From Elusimicrobiota bacterium (GTDB taxonomy: Bacteria; Elusimicrobiota; Endomicrobiia; Endomicrobiales; Endomicrobiaceae): a DNA stretch of 14,678 bases. The stretch is from contig JAITCX010000251.1 in NCBI GenBank assembly GCA_031282945.1, positions 1 through 14,678 of the forward strand. Direction: 5' to 3'. Shown here in pieces: positions 6,936 to 14,129 of the stretch; position 1 is the first letter of the stretch, and every line of letters starts with the position of its first letter. The notes beneath the pieces were generated by a model. It did not search any database. It saw only the letters and a program-made list of their open reading frames with translations, and was not told where the DNA came from. The translations under genes and the position numbers were made by a program.

Positions 6936-7690
6936 CAACCAAATCTCCCCGACACATAATCGTCCGTTTCTTTCTTTTTGGGTTTAGTAAAAATCGTTGA
7001 AGTTTTATTAAATTCTATAAGTTTTCCCAAAAGCATAAAAGCAGTATCCTGCGACACTCTTGCCGCCTGCTGCATATTGTGCGTTACAATAACTATCGTG
7101 TAATTCTGTTTTAATATCAACATCAGCTCCTCAATTTTTCTAGTCGCAACGGGATCCAAAGCTGAACACGGCTCGTCCAATAAAATCACTTGAGGTTTTA
7201 CCGCAATAACGCGGGCAATGCAAAGACGCTGTTGTTGTTCTAAGGTTAAAGTTAAAGCGGATTTTTTTAGTTTGTCTTTTATTTCATCCCAAAGCAAAAC
7301 ATCCCTCAAAGATTTTTCAACTATTTCATTCATCACAGATTTTTTGGAGCAAATTCTATTTACCTCAAGTCCAAAAGAAACATTTTTGTAAATGGATATT
7401 GGAAAGGGATTGGGTCTTTGAAAAACCATTCCAATATTTCTCCTCAAAGAATCTATATCATAAGAAGGATCATAAATATTTTTACCGTTTACAAAAATTT
7501 GTCCAGTGGTTCTCACTCCCTCAATTGTATCGTTTATACGGTTTATTGAACGCAAAAGCGTTGACTTACCGCAGCCTGACGGTCCAATCATGGAAGTAAT
7601 TCTTTTTTCTTTAATAGACAAATTTATATTTTCTAATGCGCAAAATTTGCCATAATAAAGATAAAAATCTTTAATTTCTATCTGCTCCAT
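6935..7690 (-). CDS. pstB: Phosphate ABC transporter ATPase PstB-1, with degenerate ABC signature
   Basis: A 251-residue ABC ATPase of normal PstB length with the family ending (DDYVSGRFG). It energises phosphate import from the cytoplasmic face of PstC/PstA. Walker A is GPSGCGKST (36-44), the Q-loop Gln is Gln91 in MVFQRPNPFP, Walker B is VILLDE with catalytic Glu173, and the switch His is His204 in VTHN. The odd part is the ABC signature. Where PstB has LSGGQQQR, this protein has LTLEQQQR (LTLEQ 148-152), with the residues on both sides conserved and in frame. The changed codons (ACC TTA GAA) cannot be explained by one base error. The adjacent PstB-2 keeps the signature but lacks the Q-loop Gln and switch His, which suggests a heterodimer. 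The ATG at 7690 has GGGGAG just upstream. An in-frame TTG at 7723 is rejected. The hisH start overlaps this stop. Confidence 0.95.
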   Translation of the reverse strand: MEQIEIKDFYLYYGKFCALENINLSIKEKRITSMIGPSGCGKSTLLRSINRINDTIEGVRTTGQIFVNGKNIYDPSYDIDSLRRNIGMVFQRPNPFPISIYKNVSFGLEVNRICSKKSVMNEIVEKSLRDVLLWDEIKDKLKKSALTLTLEQQQRLCIARVIAVKPQVILLDEPCSALDPVATRKIEELMLILKQNYTIVIVTHNMQQAARVSQDTAFMLLGKLIEFNKTSTIFTKPKKKETDDYVSGRFG

Positions 7691-7715
7691 TTTCTCCCCA
7701 TTTTCAAAAAAGCCC

Positions 7716-8477
7716 TCATCCAAATCTACCCGTTATATAATCATTTGTTTCTTTTTGTTTAGGCGCGACAAAAAGTTTTGCAGTGTCGTCAATTTCAATG
7801 AGTTTTCCCATTAAAAAAAATGCCGTAACATCCCCCACGCGCGAAGCCTGCTTGACATTATTTGTCACTAAAACTATTGTATAACGCTTTTTTAAAGCCA
7901 TCATGGTTTCTTCAACTTTTGCAGTAGAAATTGGATCCAATCCAGAACAAGGCTCGTCAAATAAAATCACCTCGGGATCTATCGCCAAAATTCTTGCAAT
8001 GCAAAGACGCTGCTGTTGACCGCCCGACATTTTCATTGCAGACTCGTCTAGCCTGTCTTTCACCTCATCCCAAAGCGATGCATCCCGCAGAGACGTCTCA
8101 ACAATTTCATCAATATATTTTTTCGGTTTGCCTTTTAATAAATTTAAACGTCTGGGCGCATAAGCTACATTTTCAAAAATGCTAAGCGGCAAGGGCATAG
8201 GCATTGCAAAAAGCATTCCAACGCGGCTGCGCAGTTTTTCCATGTTCATTGAAAAAATATCTTTCTCATCCAAAAAAACTTTTCCCTTACGCCAATAATC
8301 CGCATCAAAATCGCTCATCCTATTTAATGTGCGCAAGAAAGTTGTTTTGCCGCTATTTGAAGGACCGATAATTGAGAGAATTTGATTTGCATTTATGTGC
8401 AGACTTATATTTTCTAAAACCTGTTTCTTTGCATAAAAACAATTTAAATTTGCAATGTTCATTTTTATTTTTGTCAT
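7716..8477 (-). CDS. pstB: Phosphate ABC transporter ATPase PstB-2, lacking Q-loop Gln and switch His
   Basis: A 253-residue ABC ATPase and paralogue of the next gene, with the PstB ending NDYITGRFG. Walker A is GPSNSGKTT (38-46), which fits GxxxxGK(S/T) but differs from the usual PstB GPSGCGKST. The signature MSGGQ (150-154) followed by QQRLCIAR is canonical, and Walker B VILFDE has Glu175. Two catalytic elements are changed. The Q-loop Gln is Ala91 (MLFAMPMPLP, where PstB has VFQxPNPFP), and the switch His is Asn206 (LVTNNVKQ). By itself the protein should therefore be a poor ATPase. Paired with PstB-1 it would supply the intact signature for PstB-1's complete Walker site. The start at 8477 follows GGTGAT. 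The ATG at 8489 (overlapping the pstA stop) is an alternative giving four more residues. Confidence 0.94.
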   Translation of the reverse strand: MTKIKMNIANLNCFYAKKQVLENISLHINANQILSIIGPSNSGKTTFLRTLNRMSDFDADYWRKGKVFLDEKDIFSMNMEKLRSRVGMLFAMPMPLPLSIFENVAYAPRRLNLLKGKPKKYIDEIVETSLRDASLWDEVKDRLDESAMKMSGGQQQRLCIARILAIDPEVILFDEPCSGLDPISTAKVEETMMALKKRYTIVLVTNNVKQASRVGDVTAFFLMGKLIEIDDTAKLFVAPKQKETNDYITGRFG

Positions 8478-8482
8478 AGGGA

Positions 8483-9337
8483 TCACCATTTCCTGCGCTT
8501 TCTAAAAATAATTCTTGCAATTATAGCAATTAAACTCATGGACAAAACCATAACTAAAAGAACCAGCGCTGTCCCAAAAATTATATTTTTGGGCATATTT
8601 GGAATTTGCGTGGAAATTATAAAAAGATGATAAGGCAGCGCCATAACTTGATCAAAAACTGAATGCGGTAAATTGGGTGTATAAAAAGCCGCGGCGGTAA
8701 AAAGAATTGGGGCGGTCTCGCCGGCAACACGGGCAATGCTGAGAATTGCGCCCGTCAAAATTCCGGGTAAAGCGTTTGGCAAAACGATGTGGCGGATAGT
8801 TTGCCAACGGCTCACGCCCAGCGCAAGACTCGCCTCTCTAAAAGAATTCGGCACATTGCTTAAAGCGCTGCGGGCTGTTGTAATGATGACGGGCAGTTCC
8901 ATTATGGCAAGCGTCAGGGCGCCTGCAATAATTGAAACGCCGAAACCCAAAAACATCACAAAAATTCCCAGCCCAAATAAACCATAGACCACAGACGGAA
9001 TTCCAGCTAAATTTACTATGGCAAGTTTTATAATTCTGGTGAGCAAATTATCTCTAGCATATTCGTTTAAATAAATAGCGGCGCAAACCCCAATCGGCAA
9101 GGCCGTGGCAATTGAACATGAAACAATAGCAATAGTCCCAACTATTGCAGGAAAGATTCCCCCAGCGCGCATTCCTTGAGTCGGCATGGAAAATAAAAAT
9201 TCCCAAGAAATTGCAGAAATTCCATTTTTTACAATTATAAAAATAATTGCAGAAACTGGAATTAAAGTTATGATCATTGCAACTGTCAAAAGAGATACAG
9301 CCAATTTTTGAGATAGCTTCGGGCTAAGTTTTTTCAT
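8483..9337 (-). CDS. pstA: Phosphate ABC transporter permease PstA
   Basis: A 284-residue inner-membrane protein, one of the two channel subunits of the phosphate importer. The N-terminal membrane segment (about residues 13-37) is followed by a periplasmic stretch around MPTQGMRAGGIFPAIVGT, typical of PstA, and then by further membrane helices. The cytoplasmic coupling loop that docks on the ATPases is visible as FREASLALGVSRWQTIRHIV (about 168-187), followed by LPNALPGILTG. RVAGETAPILFTAA is a PstA family stretch. The C-terminus is strongly basic (RKRRKW). The ATG at 9337 overlaps the pstC stop as ATGA, so the two permeases are probably made in equal amounts. I see nothing abnormal in this subunit. 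Confidence 0.96.
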   Translation of the reverse strand: MKKLSPKLSQKLAVSLLTVAMIITLIPVSAIIFIIVKNGISAISWEFLFSMPTQGMRAGGIFPAIVGTIAIVSCSIATALPIGVCAAIYLNEYARDNLLTRIIKLAIVNLAGIPSVVYGLFGLGIFVMFLGFGVSIIAGALTLAIMELPVIITTARSALSNVPNSFREASLALGVSRWQTIRHIVLPNALPGILTGAILSIARVAGETAPILFTAAAFYTPNLPHSVFDQVMALPYHLFIISTQIPNMPKNIIFGTALVLLVMVLSMSLIAIIARIIFRKRRKW

Positions 9338-10203
9338 TGGTTTTTGCTTCTCCCTGAAAATAGATCCGCCACAAAATTTACAATAAATGTTATGAGAAAT
9401 AAAATCAAACCTATTGCAAAAAGCGAGCGGTAATGCAAACTCTCTCGCACGGTTTCGCCCATCTCAGCGGCAATCGTAGCGGTCATTGTGCGGACCGGTT
9501 CAAAAATGGAATGCGGAATATGCGCGGCATTTCCCGTCACCATCATCACCGCCATTGTCTCGCCGATAACGCGGCCTATTCCAAGCATTATCGCCGCAAT
9601 TATACCCGGCATTGCAGCCATCAAAACCACCCGCCTTATAGCTTGCCAATTTGTCGCGCCAAGGGCAAGCGCCCCGTCTTTATATTGTTTAGGAACAGAG
9701 CGAATTGCATCTTCTGAAATTGTAATTATTGTCGGCATTGCCATAAAAGCCAAAACCAAAGATCCTGTAAATGCCGTCAAGCCTGTGGGGAGATTTAAAA
9801 TTATGCGCACATAAGGCGCCACAATTACCATTCCCACAAAACCAATTACAACGCTTGGAACGGCGGCCATCAACTCTACGAGGGATTTCAAAATATCTCT
9901 AATAGCTTTGGGCGCAAGCTCAGAAATATAGAGCGCCGCGGCAATGCCCAAAGGCACGGCGATAATGCAGGCGCCCACAGTTACCAAAACCGACCCCGCA
10001 ATCAAAGACAAAATGCCAAACTGCGGCGGGACGGAGGTGGGACGCCACACTGCCGATCCCAAAAAATTTTTTAAGCCGAAATCCCTAAAGAATTCTATCC
10101 CCTCTTTAAATAGAAATCCAAAAATCAATGCAACAAAAATAATTGACAAAATTCCGCATATAAAAATTATTTTCTCAATAATTTTATCTTTGGTTTTTTT
10201 CAT
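9334..10203 (-). CDS. pstC: Phosphate ABC transporter permease PstC
   Basis: A 289-residue inner-membrane protein and partner of PstA in the phosphate channel. It has a cytoplasmic basic N-terminus, a first membrane segment at about 12-31, and the PstC-type periplasmic region WRPTSVPPQFGILSLIAGS, then further helices. The coupling loop reads KDGALALGATNWQAIRRVV (about 172-190). GRVIGETMAVMMVTGN and the late MGETVRESLHYRSLFAIGL are family marks that separate PstC from PstA. The ATG at 10203 overlaps the pstS stop as ATGA, and the 3' end overlaps pstA in the same way. Length and motifs are normal. Confidence 0.96.
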   Translation of the reverse strand: MKKTKDKIIEKIIFICGILSIIFVALIFGFLFKEGIEFFRDFGLKNFLGSAVWRPTSVPPQFGILSLIAGSVLVTVGACIIAVPLGIAAALYISELAPKAIRDILKSLVELMAAVPSVVIGFVGMVIVAPYVRIILNLPTGLTAFTGSLVLAFMAMPTIITISEDAIRSVPKQYKDGALALGATNWQAIRRVVLMAAMPGIIAAIMLGIGRVIGETMAVMMVTGNAAHIPHSIFEPVRTMTATIAAEMGETVRESLHYRSLFAIGLILFLITFIVNFVADLFSGRSKNQ

Positions 10204-11069
10204 TTCGGCTCCTTAGTTTTTAATGGCACAAAATCCGTCTCCACAACAATTTGCTGACCGTCAGGCGAAAGCGCAAAATCAATAAAACTTTTTACAAGCC
10301 CCTGGGGATCGGCCTTAGTGTATAAAAATAATGGACGAGAAATTGGATATTTCCCGCTTAAAATTGTATTGACATCGGCCTGTATATAGGGTCCTGCGGC
10401 CGCTTTTGCAACTCTTAAAACTTTAACTTTTGAGCTTGAAAATCCCATTCCAACATAACCTACAGCATGCGGGTTTTGGGAGACCTCGTCATAAATTGCC
10501 TGCGAGGACGGCATCAACAAAACATCGTCTGAAAACTCATCTTGCAAATTGGGATTTCCCATACGCAAAACATTTTCTTTAAAAAACATGTGAGTGCCGG
10601 AATTGCTCTCGCGCGACAAAACAACTATCTCCAAATCATCTCCCCCCACCTGCCGCCAATTGACGACATTACCCATAAAAATATCGCGTATTTGAGCCAT
10701 TGTCAACTCGCTAACGGGATTATTTATATTTACCAAAATAACTAAACCGTCATAGCCTATAATAAATTCTTGAATTTCCAAATTTTTCTTTTGGGCGGCT
10801 TCTAGTTCTATCGCCTCAATTTTCCTAGACGACATTGCAATATCGCAAGTGCTGTTTATTAAAGCGGCAAAACCAGTTCCTGACCCGCCGCCCGTTATGC
10901 CGATGCTGATGCCGGGATTTTGGGCGACAAAGTTTTCAACCCAAACCTGCACGAGATTTACAATGGTATCGGAGCCTTTAATTTGTATGCCTGCGGCATT
11001 TTCTTTTTGCGGCGAACAGCCGATCAAAAAAATACAAACAGAAAATAAAATCAATAATTTTTTTATCAT
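10200..11069 (-). CDS. pstS: Phosphate-binding lipoprotein PstS
   Basis: A 289-residue periplasmic phosphate receptor that delivers phosphate to PstC/PstA. The signal peptide ends in a lipobox (FLIGC, Cys18), so the mature protein should be lipid-anchored. Ligand-binding elements of the PstS fold are visible: GSDTIV (32-37), GGGSGTGF (60-67), Asp76 in CDIAMSSR, and Arg153 with SGT (157-159) in SRESNSGTHMFF. The ATG at 11069 shares one base with the guaA stop (TAATG). A GTG at 11078 in the same frame is possible but less likely. There is no room for a separate promoter or Pho-type operator in front of the gene, apart from within guaA itself, so expression probably depends on read-through from upstream. 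Confidence 0.95.
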   Translation of the reverse strand: MIKKLLILFSVCIFLIGCSPQKENAAGIQIKGSDTIVNLVQVWVENFVAQNPGISIGITGGGSGTGFAALINSTCDIAMSSRKIEAIELEAAQKKNLEIQEFIIGYDGLVILVNINNPVSELTMAQIRDIFMGNVVNWRQVGGDDLEIVVLSRESNSGTHMFFKENVLRMGNPNLQDEFSDDVLLMPSSQAIYDEVSQNPHAVGYVGMGFSSSKVKVLRVAKAAAGPYIQADVNTILSGKYPISRPLFLYTKADPQGLVKSFIDFALSPDGQQIVVETDFVPLKTKEPK

Positions 11070-12598
11070 TATTCCCACTCAATTGTCGCAGGAGGTTTAT
11101 TTGAGATGTCATAGACAACTCTGTTTGCGCCCCTGACTTCATTTATTATTTTTGAGGATATTTTATCTAAAACTTCATATGGAAGTTTAACCCACTCGGC
11201 AGTCATTGCATCGCAAGAATGAACAGCGCGCAAAACAATGACATATTCATAAGTGCGGACATCCCCCATAACGCCGACAGTTTTTTGCGGCAATAAAACC
11301 GTAAAGGATTGCCAAATTTTATCATAAAGACCGCTAGATCTGATCTCCGCCTCAGCTATGAAGTCCGCTTTGCGCAAAATTTCCAATTTTTCTTTTGTTA
11401 TTTCTCCCAAAACTCTCACCCCAAAACCAGGACCCGGAAAAGGCTGTCTGTTTATAATTTCATCGGGGAGTTTTAACTCTTTTCCCAAAAGTCTAACCTC
11501 ATCTTTAAATAAAAATTTTAGAGGTTCCAATAAATTTAATTTCATAGTTTTTGGCAAGCCCCCCACATTATGATGGCTTTTTATCGGCGCCTTTTTACCT
11601 TTTATTGAAACGCTCTCTATAATGTCGGGATAAATTGTTCCCTGCAAAAGAAAATTGAGATCTTTTATTTTTTTGGCTTCTCTTTCAAAAACTTCTATAA
11701 ATGCCCCTCCAATAATTTTCCTTTTTTGTTCTGGGTCAACCACGCCTTTTAATTTATCTAAAAAAAGTTTTTTGGCATTTACAATTTTTAAGTTTTTTCC
11801 AAATTTCTTACCAAATATATTTTTAACTCTTTGAGTTTCTCCCATTTTCTGCAGGCCATGATCTACATAAACGCAAAAAAGATTTTTCCCGACAGCTTTG
11901 TGAACTATGGCCACCGCCACAGAAGAATCCACGCCGCCTGAAAGAGCGCATAAAACTTTTTCATCTCCAACTTGCATTTTTATTTGTTTAACTTGTTGTT
12001 TTATATAAGACTCCATTGTCCAATTTTTTGGGCAAGCGCAAATTGTAAAAATAAAATTTTGTAAAATTTTGCGCCCGTTATTTGTATGTTTTACTTCGGG
12101 ATGAAATTGAACGCCGTAAATTTTTTGCAAATCATTAGAAATTGCGGCATTGGCATTGTTGTCGGATTTCGCGATAAGTTTAAAATTTTTGGGAACGTTT
12201 AAAACTTCATCTCCATGGCTAGCCCAAACCTGTTGATCAGTTAATAAATTTTTAAATAATGGACTTTGCGCTATAATTGAAATTTGAGTTTTGCCAAATT
12301 CTCTGGATTTTGCAGGCGCGACTTTTGCGCCAAAATGTTTTGCAATCAATTGCAAACCATAACAAATTCCCAAAATTGGTTTTCCCAAAGTCCAAATTTT
12401 TTCATTGGGCAAAGGGGCGTTTTTTTCATAGACGCTGGCATATCCGCCTGATAAAATTATGCCTTCAATGCTGGAAATATCTTTGATTTTTGAAAGTTTA
12501 ATATTTCCAGGATACACTTCGCAATAAACTTTCTCTTCTCTAATTAAGCGCGCTATAAGCTGAGTGTACTGCGATCCAAAATCTAAAATTAAAATCAT
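11069..12598 (-). CDS. guaA: GMP synthase (glutamine-hydrolysing) GuaA
   Basis: A 509-residue cytoplasmic enzyme converting XMP, ATP and glutamine to GMP, the last step of guanine nucleotide synthesis. The N-terminal glutamine amidotransferase domain (about 1-190) has nucleophile Cys79 in LGICYGLQL and His166/Glu168 in VQFHPEVKHT. The ATP-pyrophosphatase domain carries the P-loop SGGVDSS (220-226). The C-terminal dimerisation domain ends with the family's PPATIEWE and includes RQPFPGPGFGVRVLGE. Length is normal and all key residues are present. The usual GGPxSVY near residue 52 reads GGYASVY here, a minor change. The ATG at 12598 overlaps the preceding DUF805 stop (ATGA), and the stop overlaps the pstS start, so guaA sits inside the operon rather than beside it. 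Confidence 0.97.
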   Translation of the reverse strand: MILILDFGSQYTQLIARLIREEKVYCEVYPGNIKLSKIKDISSIEGIILSGGYASVYEKNAPLPNEKIWTLGKPILGICYGLQLIAKHFGAKVAPAKSREFGKTQISIIAQSPLFKNLLTDQQVWASHGDEVLNVPKNFKLIAKSDNNANAAISNDLQKIYGVQFHPEVKHTNNGRKILQNFIFTICACPKNWTMESYIKQQVKQIKMQVGDEKVLCALSGGVDSSVAVAIVHKAVGKNLFCVYVDHGLQKMGETQRVKNIFGKKFGKNLKIVNAKKLFLDKLKGVVDPEQKRKIIGGAFIEVFEREAKKIKDLNFLLQGTIYPDIIESVSIKGKKAPIKSHHNVGGLPKTMKLNLLEPLKFLFKDEVRLLGKELKLPDEIINRQPFPGPGFGVRVLGEITKEKLEILRKADFIAEAEIRSSGLYDKIWQSFTVLLPQKTVGVMGDVRTYEYVIVLRAVHSCDAMTAEWVKLPYEVLDKISSKIINEVRGANRVVYDISNKPPATIEWE

Positions 12599-13113
12599 AG
12601 TTTACCCAATTTATCAAATTTTGTTATTGCCTTAGATTTTTGACATAACAAAACAACTAAAACCAAAATTCCGCATAACAAAACAATTAAAGATAACTTA
12701 AAAACTCTATCAAAAAATTCAGCGCCTTGCATAAGCTGGGCTATCTGGCTGTCAGGCGCGAAATATTGCGCCACAATAATTTCAAAAAGAATGCCAAAAC
12801 AAGAAATTGAAATTAGAGCTGGAACAAAAACAATCAACTGCCACCAACCCCGCCTATTTGAATCGTGCAGACGGCGTGTGGTAATTGCTATGGTTGGAAT
12901 AATTGTAGCAATAAAAAAAGTGAGAGTAATAATTGATAAAATTATTTGTAAATTTGGAAACCCTGTAGCTGCAACGCTTAAAATGTATAAAATTAAATAA
13001 CAGCTAAAAGTGTATAAACCAAAAAGCCAAAAATCTTTTAGAGATGCCTTTGACTTAAAGTCTGCATATTGATTTACCAAAATTTTAAAAAAATATTTAT
13101 CAAAAAATTTCAT
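12595..13113 (-). CDS. DUF805 family membrane protein (single domain)
   Basis: A 172-residue inner-membrane protein of the DUF805 family, whose function is not established. The N-terminus has the family's amphipathic lead (YADFKSKASLKDFW, residues 16-29), then about four hydrophobic segments. The family motif RRLHDSNRRGWWQL (80-93) lies between the second and third. The basic C-terminus (KSKAITKFDKLGKL) should be cytoplasmic. The ATG at 13113 has AAAGGA 5 nt upstream. The stop overlaps the guaA start as ATGA. It is a clear paralogue of the two genes upstream in the operon, most likely by tandem duplication. It probably sits in the inner membrane with the motif on the cytoplasmic side, but this is inference. 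Confidence 0.88.
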   Translation of the reverse strand: MKFFDKYFFKILVNQYADFKSKASLKDFWLFGLYTFSCYLILYILSVAATGFPNLQIILSIITLTFFIATIIPTIAITTRRLHDSNRRGWWQLIVFVPALISISCFGILFEIIVAQYFAPDSQIAQLMQGAEFFDRVFKLSLIVLLCGILVLVVLLCQKSKAITKFDKLGKL

Positions 13114-13115
13114 TT

Positions 13116-14114
13116 TTATCCTTTAGATCCAAATCTCGTATTTTGTTGTGTCGGCAGGAAAATAAGAACGACTTGCAAAGTCGCGCCTACCAACATAAAA
13201 AAAAGCGTAAAAACCGCTTGACTTTGTACGCCGGCATTAAGATCTTGGCCTAATGCCAATAATTGACTTACAACTATTGTCAGGATGCAATAAAATATGA
13301 TTGGAATAATCCATGCCAATTGCCACCATCCCCTAAAATCTGCATCGTGCAAGCGGCGCGTTGTCATAGAAATTCCCGCCGCTACAATTGCCGCCATTGC
13401 CAACCAATAAATTATTTCTGCAGCTTTTGGATTTATGCGAAAAATAACGCTTGATATGATCACAACAATTATAGATAAAATAAAAGCGGCAAGAACAAAA
13501 AGCCAATACTGTTTTCTCGAGGCGGTCGTCTTAAAATCAAAATATTGTTTCGTAAATGGAAAGACAAAATATTTTTTCCAAACACTAAGCGGCGCGGCGT
13601 CCAAAGATGGCTGAGACACAATGGGCAGTCTATGCGGCAAACATAAAAACACAATTAAAACGACATTGGTTATGAAATGTATTATAACTAATATCATTGT
13701 CAAAACAATAGAAAAGTAAATTGGCGCGCTGGATAGAACTGCGTCTATCATCATCCCCACATCATTGCCGTAAGCTCTATGTAAATTTACGATATAAGCG
13801 GCAAAAACAAAGACTATCGCAAGCGCGGACAATATGGAAGGCACGATTGCCAATAACTGCCACCAACCGCTTTGGCCCGTGTCATGCAAACGCCGCGTTA
13901 TAATTGCTAAAAGCGGAATAAACAAAACCACAAAGAGTAAAAAGTGCGCATAAAATCTATTTATGCCGATTAAATAAAATATCAAAGACAAAACTACATT
14001 TGCCGCCACGCCGCATAAAATGAAATACCAAAATTCCGTCCTTGAAGCAATGCCTTTAAAATCTGCATACCGCTTTGTTAAAACATCCACAAAATAAATT
14101 TTAAAAAAGTTCAT
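13116..14114 (-). CDS. Two-domain DUF805 membrane protein
   Basis: A 332-residue membrane protein made of two complete DUF805 units in one frame. Unit one covers about residues 1-160, with lead YADFKGIASRTEFW and motif RRLHDTGQSGWWQL (74-87). Unit two covers about 178-332, with lead YFDFKTTASRKQYW and motif RRLHDADFRGWWQL (253-266). Each unit has about four hydrophobic segments, giving roughly eight for the protein. A short polar linker (around residues 160-178, HRLPIVSQPSLDAAPLS) joins them. DUF805 proteins are usually single-domain and about 120-180 residues, so this is a fusion, probably from a tandem gene duplication that lost the stop. The ATG at 14114 has AGGA 8 nt upstream. The next gene starts 2 nt after its stop. 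Function unknown. Confidence 0.87.
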   Translation of the reverse strand: MNFFKIYFVDVLTKRYADFKGIASRTEFWYFILCGVAANVVLSLIFYLIGINRFYAHFLLFVVLFIPLLAIITRRLHDTGQSGWWQLLAIVPSILSALAIVFVFAAYIVNLHRAYGNDVGMMIDAVLSSAPIYFSIVLTMILVIIHFITNVVLIVFLCLPHRLPIVSQPSLDAAPLSVWKKYFVFPFTKQYFDFKTTASRKQYWLFVLAAFILSIIVVIISSVIFRINPKAAEIIYWLAMAAIVAAGISMTTRRLHDADFRGWWQLAWIIPIIFYCILTIVVSQLLALGQDLNAGVQSQAVFTLFFMLVGATLQVVLIFLPTQQNTRFGSKG

Positions 14115-14129
14115 TTTCGCATCCTTTTA

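Noticed and set aside
6935..7690. PstB-1 as a pseudogene because of its broken signature
   Set aside because: The frame is intact, all other ATPase motifs are perfect, the overlap with hisH is preserved, and the neighbouring paralogue carries exactly the missing element.
7931..8185. Plus-strand reading frame opposite pstB-2
   Set aside because: It lies entirely inside a well-conserved ABC ATPase gene and its product has no recognisable feature. Similar antisense frames opposite the EIIB/EIIC, pstA and pstC genes were dropped for the same reason.
11069..11078. GTG at 11078 as the pstS start, with an extended N-terminus
   Set aside because: ATG at 11069 gives a standard lipoprotein signal peptide (MIKKLL...) and a TAATG coupling to guaA. 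The extra three residues add nothing.
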